DNA of 64,000 bases from Podospora pseudoanserina (Eukaryota; Ascomycota; Sordariomycetes; Sordariales; Podosporaceae), in assembly GCF_035222485.1 (NCBI RefSeq), contig NC_085923.1, positions 1,860,001 to 1,924,000 of the forward strand, given 5' to 3'. Shown here one piece after another: positions 48,583-59,431 of the stretch. Position 1 is the stretch's first letter, and every line of letters starts with the position of its first letter. The position numbers and the translations under genes were made by a program. The notes under the pieces were generated by a model, which did not search any database, was not told where the DNA came from, and saw only the letters and a program-made list of their open reading frames with translations.

Positions 48583-49835
48583 ATGAACTCGTTGCGGGCG
48601 TCGCAGCGGTTGAGATTTCTTGTTCCGTCACTGCAAAAGAAGCCGTCGTTTGTCCCACCAGGTAAGTGGTAGCTCGAGAATACAATGCGAGATTGAAGAA
48701 TAACATTTGCTAATGAATGAGAATTTAGTCTTCCGAGGATTCGCAACCATGGCGTCGACTACTGATGTCAAGAACTTCAAGTTGAATCACACGATGTGAG
48801 TACCTACCTTCTCCCATCCCAGGATGGCAATAAGCGCTGGGAACTGACACAAGAAAATAGGATTCGTGTGAAGGACCCCAAGGAGTCTGGCTCGTCACTA
48901 TCTACTCACCTCTCTATCCTCAACAACCACTAACATCCCCCCTAGTCAAGTTCTACAACCACCTCGGCCTCTCCCTCCTCAAGAAGCTCTCCTTCCCCGA
49001 CGCAAAATTCGACCTCTACTTCCTCGGCTACGACGCACCCGGCGCCGTCTCCCACGGGAAGAACCTCTGGGACAGGGAAGGCCTCATCGAGCTGACGCAC
49101 AACTACGGCACCGAAAACGACCCCGAGTACAAGATCAACAATGGCAATGTTGAGCCCTACCGTGGTTTTGGACATACTTGCATCAGCGTCGACAATATCC
49201 AGGCTGCCTGCCAGAGGATCGAGGACGCGGGCTACAAGTTCCAGAAGAAGCTCACGGATGGAAAGATGAGGCATATTGCCTTTGCGCTTGATCCGGATGG
49301 GTACTGGGTTGAGATTATTGGGCAGAGGCCGGTGGAGGAGACGGAGGGGGTGAGGGAGACGGATTTGGGGACGTATAGGATGAATCACACCATGATTCGG
49401 GTCAAGGATGCGGAGAGGTCGCTTGAGTTTTACCGGGAGGTTATGGGGATGAAGCTTTTTAGGACTCATGAGGCAAAGGAGGCCGGGTTCAACCTTTATT
49501 TCTTGGGGTATGAAGGGGAACAGGGGGCTGTTGTTGAGGGTGGTGATACGGCGAAGAGGGAGGGGTTGTTGGAGCTGACTTGGAATTACGGGACGGAGAA
49601 GGAGGAGGGGTTTAGTTACCATGATGGGAACAAGGGGCCGCAGGGGTTTGGGCATATTTGTGTTTCGGTTGATAGCTTGGAGAAGGCGTGCGAGAGGTTT
49701 GAGGGGTTGGGGGTGAGCTGGAAGAAGAGGTTGACGGATGGGAGGATGAAGAATGTGGCTTTTGTGTTGGATCCGGATGGATATTGGATTGAGATTGTGC
49801 AGAATGAGAGGTTTGCAGATAAGGCTAACTTTTGA
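48583..49835 (+). CDS. glo1: Glyoxalase I (lactoylglutathione lyase), two-domain, four exons
   Basis: Exons 48583-48661, 48729-48795, 48861-48889 and 48946-49835 give 354 residues. The enzyme converts the hemithioacetal of methylglyoxal and glutathione to S-lactoylglutathione. Two tandem vicinal-oxygen-chelate halves are clear, as in yeast Glo1. In each half the metal ligands appear as LNHTMIRV or MNHTMIRV, LIELTHNYGTE or LLELTWNYGTE, GFGHTCISV or GFGHICVSV, and DPDGYWVEI or DPDGYWIEI. The leader MNSLRASQRLRFLVPSLQKK is basic and looks mitochondrial. A second ATG at 48749 (MASTTDVKNF) would give a cytosolic form, so one gene may serve both sites. Intron 3 has no GT donor in phase. The only join that keeps the protein continuous uses GC at 48890-48891 with acceptor CCTAG, a GC-AG intron. 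Confidence 0.93.
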
Positions 49836-50994
49836 GGGGAGGAAGTTGGTGGTATGAGGGGAAGGGCGGATATGCAGGTGGTTTGAGCGCGTGATGGGTA
49901 GATCTATACGTTTTGGTGGAAGGGGGCGATTCGGGGTTGAAATGGTAGCCAGTAAGATGTCTTCTCCCACTCTCTGTGTGTTTTGGTCCCCCTCATCAGA
50001 GATGTGAGATGCAGATGTACCGAGAAGACCGAGAACAGCACAGTGTATACGTGACATGTGTGGCTGTGAGCCGGCAAGGTAGCAGTGGGGACTGCCCCAG
50101 ACATCTAGGATCATGATACTGACAGCTTATTCGACGGGGAACATGTGCAGTAGTGCTTGCATTAGCCAAACGTGGGGGAAATGGGTGGGAAAGGGCAAAG
50201 TGAGGGGTTCCACTCATTCCATGTGTAAAGGAAGAGCTATGAGAAGCATTTTGAACTTGCTGATTGAGACTGGCGAATAACATGGATTATTCCAAGACTT
50301 ATTACTGGACAGGTTGGATAACTGATGGGTCACACACCAATAACAGCTCTTGATCAGAAGCTTCTCAAGAACCGGGCGAGGAGGTGTCTTTGTCACGTTA
50401 CAGACTGGGCAATATGGTGTCGTGTAAGGGCCCCTCACTTCACTCCCGGGTTGGTTCTTTATGCTCTCATTTTCTCGGCAGGCAGAGGGAGACACACATC
50501 CGACACCGACCCCCATCTCCCTCCCCCCCCGTCTCATCCCGTTCTGTCACATTCTCCTTTGGAGATGAGATGTATGTCGGTCATCGGTACAATCCATCCA
50601 TTGGCTTTCACGACTTGGGCCTGCAGGGCACCTACGCGAAGAGGTCCTGTTTTGGGTATCCCGCATATGTCGTGACTTTGAGATCAGAAAGGGCCGGACC
50701 GTGAAACGGAGCTTACCTACCTCGCGTTGCTGTTGTGTGTATGAGAGAGGGGGGAAAAGGGGGGGGGGGACGAGGCGAGGGTTGTCTAGAACCCCGCAAC
50801 TTTGTCCTGGCTGGCTGGCTGTGGTAGGTAAGGTAGCTAGGTGTGGTGTATATAACGTCGACCTTGTCCCTTTCTTGTTCCCCTTTTCTTGTCTTGTGTG
50901 TTAAACTATTGCTAATAATCATCCACCAGCTCCATTCGTCTTTTATACCAAAAGCATAACATCTCTTGGGCATTTGCCACACCTAACCACCATC
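49836..50994. other. Intergenic, nothing recognised beyond a promoter
   Basis: Spacer between glyoxalase and phosphoglycerate dehydrogenase. It contains a G run near 50756-50769 and a TATA-like element near 50849. Confidence 0.5.
50848..50855 (+). promoter_or_regulatory. TATA-like element of the phosphoglycerate dehydrogenase gene
   Basis: GTATATAA about 145 bp upstream of the start codon at 50995. Position fits a core promoter. Confidence 0.35.
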
Positions 50995-52822
50995 ATGGCC
51001 CCCTCCGCCATAGAGCCCGTCTCCTCCTCCCCCAACAACAACACCCCCCGTATCCTCGTCCCGGAAAAGCTCTCCCCCGAAGGCCTCTCCCTCCTGTCCT
51101 CTTCGGGCTTCATAATCGACAACCCTGCCCCCGGGTCCCTCTCCGCAGAGGACATCGCGGCCAGGATCGGGTCGTACCAAGCGCTTATCGTGAGGTCCGA
51201 GACGAAAGTCACGGCTGCCCTGCTGGCAGCTGGCTCCAAGCTGAAAGTTGTTGCCAGGGCTGGGGTGGGGGTTGACAATATCGATGTCAAGGCCGCGACT
51301 GAGCAGGGCATCATCGTTGTCAACTCCCCCAGCGGCAACATCCTCGCCGCGGCCGAGCACACCATCGCTCTTCTCATGGCCACGGCGAGAAACGTCCCCC
51401 GCGGAGATGGGACGCTCAAGCAAGGGAAGTGGGAGAGGGGAAAGCTTGTGGGTGTGGAAGTAGGGGGGAAGACGCTCGGTGTGGTTGGGTTGGGGAAGGT
51501 AGGGCTCAAAGTAGCCCGTGTTGCGAGCGGGGGGTTGGGGATGAAGGTCTTGGGTCTTGATCCGTATGCTTCGGCTGATGTGGCCAAGGCTGCGGGGGTG
51601 ACGTTGGTGGGGAGTTTGGAGGAGCTGTTGCCTCAGGTGGATTTCTTGACTGTTCACACGCCGCTGTTGGCTAGCACGTTGAATCTGCTGGGGGAGGAGC
51701 AGTTTGGGAAGATGAAGAAGACTGCACGGGTGTTGAATGTGGCGAGGGGTGGGGTGTATAATGAGGAGGCGTTGTTGAAGGCGCTGGATGAGGGTTGGAT
51801 TGCGGGGGCGGGGATAGATGTTTTCACTCAGGAGCCGCCAAAGGAGGGGAGTGTGCCGTCGAGGTTGGCGCAGCATCCAAAGGTTGTGAGCACGCCGCAT
51901 TTGGGGGCCAGCACGGTTGAAGCACAGGAGAACGTCTCGATCGATGTGTGTAAGCAGGTGGTTGTCATCCTAGGTGGTGGCCTCCCGACAGCAGCAGTAA
52001 ACGCCCCGCTGATCTTGCCCGAGGAGTACAGGAGGTTGCAGCCGTTTGTGAAGCTGTGAGTTTTGACCCTCTTTATTCCCTTACCAACATTCGGTCGGAA
52101 ACTGACGGTATGATAGGGTCGAGAAGATTGGCAGTCTCTACACCCAACATTACGCCACCAACGCAGGCGACAAGAAAAGGGGCATGATTGGCGGCCGGCG
52201 CTTCGAACTCGTCTACCATGGCGATCTTGCCAGCGTGAGCAACACCCGTCCGCTCTTTGCCGCCCTGGTCAAGGGTCTTGTCAGCTCCATCAGTGACGCC
52301 GGTGGACGAGATGTGAATATTGTCAACGCTACAATCATTGCCAAAGAAAGGGGCATCGCCATTGATGAGAGGCATGTTCGTGACGAGGGGTCCTCGGCTC
52401 CAAGCACCTACGCCAGTGCTGTCACTCTCAGAAGCATCAGCACAGACGGGGCCAGCGGGGGAGAGCAGATCATTGAGGGCTATGTCAGTGGGAACGCTGT
52501 CTTCATCTCCAAGCTGGACAAGTTTGCGGCCAACTTCCAGCCAGAAGGGACGCTGCTGATCTTGCACAACTATGACGAGCCAGGCAAGATTGGGAATGTC
52601 GGTATGGTTTTGGGTAGGCATGGGATCAACATCACTTTCATGCAGGTTGCGGGACTGAATCAAGAGGCAAGGCGGGCTGTTGTTGATGGGCCGGTTGATA
52701 CGGAGAACGGGCTGAAGGAGGCACTTATGATTTTGGGAGTAGGAGGAGACGTGACTGGTGAGCTGCTTGAAGAGCTGGGCAAGGCGGAAGGTATACTAGA
52801 TGTAAGTGTGGTGAGATTGTAG
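50995..52822 (+). CDS. D-3-phosphoglycerate dehydrogenase (ACT/ASB long form), two exons
   Basis: Exons 50995-52055 and 52117-52822 give 588 residues. The enzyme oxidises 3-phosphoglycerate to 3-phosphohydroxypyruvate with NAD, the first step of serine synthesis. The catalytic part has ARAGVGVDNIDV, the NAD motif GVVGLGKVGLKVA (GLGKVG about 165-170), the Arg of LNVARGGVYNEEAL (about 251), the Glu of GIDVFTQEPP (about 280) and the His of VVSTPHLGAST (about 302). It is followed by the allosteric substrate-binding domain (VYHGDLASVSNTRPL, VNATIIAKERGIAIDE) and a C-terminal ACT domain (LLILHNYDEPGKIGNVGMVL) where serine would bind. The order is that of the long bacterial and plant type. The start is the first ATG after CACCATC. 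Confidence 0.95.
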
Positions 52823-53023
52823 GGTTTTTGCTGCTATCTTCTGTATCCATATAGTTCTCTGAAGGTACCAATTTGTTTTCAACAAGCAGTGGCAGGCTGA
52901 AACAGGTCTCACCTTGAGGTCAAGAATGGAGATCCTCCACAAATGATAAGACGTTCTTGATAAGGCTTAGAGTGGAGGCAAAAAAGATTCATATGCATAC
53001 TTGAGAAATTTTGCAAAAGATAA

Positions 53024-53134
53024 TGATGAGAGTGGGATTCGAACCCACGCCCTTTCGGACCACGGAATCTTTGTACAAGATGTTGATTAAGGAAGACCTT
53101 AACGTGGCGCCTTAGACCGCTCGGCCATCTCACC
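53024..53134 (-). tRNA. tRNA-Leu, anticodon AAG, with a 31-nt intron
   Basis: The cloverleaf was worked out by hand. The acceptor stem GGTGAGA pairs with TCTCATC (one G-T pair), with discriminator A. A box is TGGCCGAGCGG, anticodon stem CCACG/CGTGG with loop TTAAGGC once a 31-nt intron (53066-53096) after position 37 is removed. There is a class II variable arm, and T stem GTGGG/CCCAC with loop TTCGAAT. Long variable arm and anticodon AAG identify leucine. Confidence 0.92.
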
Positions 53135-54653
53135 GTATGATTTGTTGAAGATCGAGGCTGGTCGTTGCACTCATGATCGTCGAGATCGAGAAAGGTGACG
53201 GTGCATCAGCCAGGAAAATGATACTGATGGGGATGAGTTCCACCCCTCAAATTCACATGACCGTTTCATTAAGACTCAGAACCTAGCAAATGTTGCAAAT
53301 ATTCCGATCTCACGTTTGGGTTCAGCGAGGCCAGAACGATGCTCGTCTTCATCTCATCTTCGACTTTGATCTTCACAGGGCTCTCTGTTGACGACTTCGC
53401 TTCGTCCCTGATGAACCCACTTGGACCTGTCCGTGCCGACCCGGGGAGCTGGGAAGCTTGCGCGCAGAATGGCACCGATTCGGACTGGTGTGGCCAGGAT
53501 GGGTGATTGGCGTGCGCGATAGTTCGTGATCCCCTATTCTCCTTTTTCCGTTGTGGAATGGCGAAGTGTGTTTGAGTGTCGTGCAAAGGGGGCAACAGGT
53601 TTCCCGGTCTGATGGCAAAAACTGACAAAAAGCATCACCACGAAAATCCCGGCTGGGTAGCACCATTCTGACACATCCGCAGGTGCCTCAGCCGCGCATT
53701 GCAGGACAGGTTCCGAGTCATCATCGAAACGTTGGAATCTGAAGTACTCTAGTACTACCATGTGAACTGCCGCCGTTGAATGGATCAGAATAACCGCGCC
53801 AGTCACTTGTCATGCATCCAGCAGGTGGGATGCTCACATGGAAACTCTGAATGGTTGGAACAGGTTCAAGAGGAGGTGAGAAAAGGGAGCTACCCCTGTT
53901 CGGCCCCTCCTTGCTGATTCTCCACGGGTCCACTGGCTGTTGCCCACCGCTCCACCGCTCCCCCAGGGTCGCCCACTTTGGACCCGCGCCTTTCCCTTTC
54001 TGGGGGCGCGGGCAACAGCGTCTGAGGCATTCTGGAAGCGAGTGACCAGTCACTGAGCTCCTCTTTTTTTTTCCTCATCCTCCTTCTCACAGCATTTGTT
54101 GAACCTTCCAAGACGAATCGCCCAGCAGGTACGGATACTTTCATTCTCGCGCCTGGCCTCTTTCAGGTACGGTGCGTGCTGTGCTCCTGCCTTACCTTGT
54201 ACCTCATCTGTTGTGTTATCCGCCATCGTCCGATTCCATCGCGGCGGCAGTTGGGGCCAAAGCTTCCTGTTCCTGCGGCCTGCGCGGCAACAGCCAATTC
54301 AACGTCGATTGCGACTTGAGAAGAGAGCAATTCCAGGTGAGTCTCTCTTGTTGTTATTTCCACATGCTTTTTTCAAAAGAGGGTCAACTTCAAGCTGCCA
54401 GGTCGACTCTGACCTCTTCCATCGTCTTGTTTACTTTTGGCATCCCTTTATGGTTCTCTCCTGTTCTTTAAGCCAGAGTTTTTTAATTGCACATAATCTC
54501 TTTTGGTCCCCACCACCACTTTTACGTACTGACACCAAGCTCGACCGACAGTTAACACGGCCATCTTCTTAACTACTAGTACCTACCCCTTCCTGTTCTG
54601 AAAGAACAGCATCCATTGCCGTCCTGTCTACACCATCCATCCATCCATCCATC
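53135..54653. other. Intergenic and leader region of the coiled-coil gene
   Basis: No coding gene is supported. A strong donor CCAG/GTGAGTC at 54336-54342 suggests a 5' UTR intron in the coiled-coil gene; the acceptor is uncertain (CGACAG at about 54551 is one choice). CATC repeats precede the ATG at about 54635-54653. Confidence 0.45.
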
Positions 54654-57600
54654 ATGTCAGACGTCGAGACCAAAGATCAGACTCCTGCCCCTGAGCAGCA
54701 GCAGGAGGAGCAGGAGGAGCAGCAGGAGCAGCAAGCGGCTCCAAGAGAAGAGGCCACCCCGACACCTCCCCCAGCACCGCCGTCTGGCTCCGACACCTCT
54801 CCCAAGGCGAAGGCTGGCGCGGGAGCAGAAGCCGCCCCTGCAAAGAAACGTACCGCTTCGACCTCTACTGCTGGTGTCCGCCGTCCAACCGGGACTAGCA
54901 GTGCCACTGGCAAGCCAGCTGCTGGAACCGCATCACGAATAGGCACCGCAGGTGGCTTGACTAGACCCTCGACGACACGGACGGCCGCTGGTTCTACGGT
55001 TCCCAAGCGCCCAGGCACCGCCGCTTCCTCTGTGTCCCATCGCTCCCAGCCTTCCCAGTCCGAAGATGAGAAGAAAAGGCCCACAGCTTCGGCGACACGC
55101 CGCACCTCGATCCTGCCCGGCGGTGCCGCTGACTCTCCGGGTAAGGCCAGTAGAACAAGTACCATTGCCGGTAGCACTGCCGCCGCAAGAAAGCCTGCGG
55201 CCGCCGGCACCACCACGGCATCCCGGTCAGCTTCTGGCACGGTTCGAACAACAGCCACGACCGGCTCGGCTCCCCCGACTACCACACGCACTGCCACCAG
55301 ACCACCGACCACCGGCGCCGTTGCCGATGCTAAGAAGAGATTGTCGACGGTCGGAGTCTCCACTGCTGGCGCCGCTCCCCGACACGCTGCTCGTCCCTCG
55401 TTGGCCTCGGGCACATCTGCCACAGCCGCCGCTGCGGCTGCCGAGTCTGCCAAGGAGACCGAGGAGCTCAAGGTCAAGCTGTCGTCTAGTGAGGCCGAAA
55501 TCGCGGAGCTCGAGGCTCAGATTGCTTCTCGCCAGGCCAAGATTGACGAGCTCACAGAGCAATTGAGTGCCGCCCAGCAAGCGAAGCAGGAAGCTCCCGA
55601 GTCCGTCATCGACCAGGATGTCTTGGAAGCTCTCAAGACAGAGCATGCCGCCGTGATCGAGGAATTGAACAAGAAGGTCACAGAAACCGAAGAACAGCTG
55701 GCCTCCGTCCAGGCCGAGCTTACCGCCAAGCAAAGTGAGCTTGCTGCTGCCGCAAGTGCCAAGGAAACGGCCGAGGCCGAGATTGCTAGCCTCAAGCAGA
55801 AACTCGAGAGACGGCAGGCGGACCACGAGGCTGAGCTCAAGAACGCCAAGGAGAGCCTCTCGGGGTCGGAAGAGGAGAACACTGCTAAGCTGGAGGCACT
55901 ACGAAAATCCTTGAGTGAACAGTACGAGGCAAATGTTCACGCATTGAAGGAGAAGCATCAGGAGGAGATCCAGCAGGTCAAGCTTGAATCTGCTGGTACT
56001 CAGAAGGAACTGATGGAGAGAGGAAACGAAATGCTCGAGGAGTTGCGTGAGAAGAATAAGCGTTTGGACAAGGAGGTGCAGGATGAGGTTGCGCGACTTA
56101 GGGAAGCGCTCGTAGCTGCCGAGGAGGCGGGAAATGTTATCAAGGCTGAGATCGCGGGCAAGAACGAAATAGTCGTTGCCTTGCAGACGCGTAACTCTGA
56201 GCTCGAGTCTGAACTCTCCGCCGTTCGGGACGGGCTCAGCAAGGCCCAGAGTGCTCACGCTGAACTCGAGAAGATTATGACCGGCTTGAAGGAGGAGGCT
56301 GCTGCCAACGAGGCTGCTTTTTCCAAGCTCAAGGAAGAGCATGCCCAGTTGACAGAGGATCATGCCAAGCTGACAGCTGCTCACGCCAGTCAAACCGACC
56401 ACCACAATGAACAACTCAAACAGATCAGCCAGGACTACGAAAAGGAGATTGAGGATCTCCGTGGGGATGCCTTTTTCAAGAGAAAGTTTGAAGAATTGGA
56501 GGCCAAGCATGCCGAGCTTGTTCAGGCTCGTGAGCAGGCCGTAGCAAGTCACGCACAAGCTCTTGAGGCTGCCAAAGCCGAACGGGACAATGCCATCAAC
56601 GCGCTGAAGGCCAAGGAGGAAGAACATCAACAAGCTTTGGATGCTCTGCGTGCGAGCCATGCCGAAGAGCTGGAAGGCGCCAAGAGCGCCACAAGGCAGG
56701 CCCAGGAGGCGGGCGAGGAGGAGATTCATTCTCTCATGGAGAGCCACAGCAAGCAGATTGAGATATTGAAGGAGGAGAGCAACGCCAGTTTGGCCAAGGC
56801 GCTCGAGGATCTTGAAGCAGGCCACGCCGCAGAACTCGATGCCGCTCGGTCCGCTGGAGATGTCAGCCTCCAAACCCGAATGGAGCAATTCGAGAGGGAA
56901 GTCGAGGCCAAGCACGCTGAGGAGTTGGAGCAGGCGCTGCAAGAGGTCCGGGCCAAGCATGCGGAGGAGGTTGCCAAGCTGACAGGCGACTTACAAGCTG
57001 CCCAAGCCATGGCTGAGGAGCTGGAAGCGGTGCTGAAGGACAGCGAGGGTCAACGGGCTGAGACCAAGGCCTTGATTGACTACCGCGAGGAAGAAATGGC
57101 CAAGCTTCAAGCCAAGTTTGCTGAACTGGAGGCATCGGTCAAGGAAATTCAAGCGAAAAATGCCGAACTCGAGGCAAAGAACGCCGAGTCTGTGGCCAAG
57201 CACAATCTCGAGTTGGAAGCCGTCAATGCTCGTCACGACAGCCTCCTTGCCGAGATCAAAGCCAAATATGCCGCTGATTCCGAGGCCCAGCTCAAGGGCT
57301 TGGAGAAGGAGCAACAGGCCAAGGCGGATGCTGAGGCGGCCGCTGAGGCTCTGAGGGCGGAGAACGTCAAGCTGCAGCAAGAGGTGGATGAGATGGGTGG
57401 CCAGCTTGCCATGGAAAAGATGGAAAAGTTCACTGCCCAGGCGGAATTGGACGCTGTCAAGAATGCCAAACAAGATACAAGTGAGATTAATGGCCTCCGC
57501 GAGCAGGTTAGCTTTTTCCAGGCACGCTACGACGCGGATGTGGCCAAGGCGCAGGAAGCTGCCAGCAAGGCCAGTGCTGAGGTTGCCGCTCTCGAGCAGG

Positions 57601-58258
57601 AGCTTGCTGCTGTTCAAAAGGATCTCGAGGAAGCAGAGAAGAAGGTCGAGGTTGGCAAGGCCGACTACAAGGATCTCCACGATATCTTTGTGGAACATGG
57701 CAACAGCAAGACGGCTCTGGAGAACGACAAGGCCGAGCTGGAGAAGCGTCTGTCCGAGGTGGAACAGCGGCTCTCTGAGGCGGAGCAGCGGGTATCCGAG
57801 GCCGACAAGGAGGTTGCAGAGCTCACGGCGCAGCTCAAGATCCGGGAGGCCGAGCTTGCAGAGGTCAAGGTACAAGCTGTCTTACCACGGGGTCCATGGT
57901 TCTAGTCACTAACGTGGATGGCGATTTGCAGACCAAGGGCGAACCCGCCAAGGGCCTCGCGGCGAGCCGGTTTGCGCAACCGGCGGAGGAGAATGGGAGC
58001 AATGGAGTACCCGCAGCGGAAGGTGAGCCTGAGCTGGACAACTCTTCGGCGGCGCTAGCTTCGGTGCGAGCTACCAATATTTTCTCTAACCCTCTCTTTC
58101 TTGGGCTGAGACTGGCTAACGCAGGACGGGTGATGCAGATCGCTAAAGCCCAGGCGGGAATCAGCCAGCTTGCCGAGCTGGACGACGACATTGCCAAGTC
58201 GAACCAGCGAATCCTCCAGTCCATCACGGACGGCGTGCCACAGGCGTCATCAGCCTAG
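54654..58258 (+). CDS. Long coiled-coil protein with basic low-complexity head
   Basis: Exons 54654-57869, 57932-58063 and 58139-58258 give 1155 residues; if the last intron is kept the protein has 1180. Residues 1-260 are Ala/Ser/Thr/Pro-rich and basic (KKRTASTSTAGVRRPTG, TRRTSILPGG), the type of head that binds microtubules or other acidic surfaces. From about 265 to 1070 almost everything is coiled coil, with repeated motifs built on KHAEEL and ELEAKNAE. A short C-terminal piece holds SRFAQPAEENGSNGVPA and the helix GISQLAELDDDIAKSNQRIL. No CAP-Gly, motor or SMC ATPase motif is visible. The function is not recognised; a cytoskeletal or tethering role is the best guess. Intron 1 has branch CACTAAC and acceptor TGCAG. 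Confidence 0.85.
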
Positions 58259-59431
58259 TCGGACGGTGCTCGGCTTGCGGTTCTTTGTGATTTTATCTAT
58301 TGTTGCTATAGCCGGCTGCTCCAGCGATGGGCGGCAGCTGGGAAAGTTTGTAATGAGGAGGGTTCTCCAGCGGACGGCGGGGGGGTGGCCGAGGTCAGGA
58401 GGGCTGCCCGATCGTTGTGTACATTCGCATTCAGCTAGTTGCTATTTTATACCCTTCGGCTTTTTATGCTTGTGGGCGGGTTTCTTTTTGGTGATGGGGA
58501 CATCCGGCTGTTGTTGTTGTTGCCAAGAGGAGATGATGTTTGGATGCTGAAAGGAAATGGGGGAAGAAGGTGAGGTATTGTTCAAGGCAGTAAGTCGAAG
58601 GGGGGCCTACCTAATACGGGAGTTTGTCTCTTGTGTATCTATTATTTTGTAGACTGGCTACACTGATCATGCACAGACACACACACACACACAACATCTT
58701 TTGGCTTTAATGCAATGCTGCAGGACAGTGAGGTGAAGTCATCATCGATGGAACAGCCCCTGATTTGTTAGTCAGCTCTAGCTCCAGCCACAGCCCAGCA
58801 GAAGCTCGGTTGAGTCGAGGCTGGTGGGTGGTGGTGGGGTGGTGCAAAATTTTCGGCGTGCCCCAAAAAATAATTCGGGTCTGCCAACGCGGTGAAAACT
58901 CCTTCCGTTCCTCTCGGAGCTGTCAGTTCTTCCGCAGCGACGAAATCGCATCCGACTTGGAATAGTTTCCTTTGACGAATCAAGGTATGTTTCAAGCCAT
59001 ATCCTTTTCCCGCTACCACATCGCCATAGCACCAGCCTCAATACCTGCCACGCAATGCCGCAAACCCATCTTTTTGGGGCATTGCTGTCGCCGTCACGGC
59101 ATAGCATACTTTTTTCTGTCTTGTTCATGTTGTCGTCTTCTTGTCTCCGCGAGCCAGCATCATGTAGTCGTATACCGAGACGCGATAGCAAGCCTCAATT
59201 GAGTCATTGTTATACTGTTATGCACTGATTTCTTTCGAGTACTGATGACCCCTAGTGACTAGTCTGTTCTTTTTTATACCAAGCGTCGCATCCTCCGATT
59301 AGACCACGACGACCATTAGAGCACACCGAGCAGAGTTTTCTACTGTATGGATTGTGGAAGGAGGCTCGGATAGGTTTCTTCAGCTTTGGTGTAGGACGGC
59401 GCTTTTGGGGCACGACGACCGGCCCACCGCG
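58259..59431. other. Intergenic and leader of the Zn2Cys6 gene
   Basis: No gene is supported. A (CA)n tract lies at about 58676-58694. AATCAAG/GTATGT at about 58985 looks like a 5' UTR intron donor; the acceptor is uncertain. Confidence 0.4.

Noticed and set aside
48942-50114. 390-residue minus-strand ORF across the glyoxalase gene
   Set aside because: A shadow of the glyoxalase coding strand, which has clear catalytic motifs.
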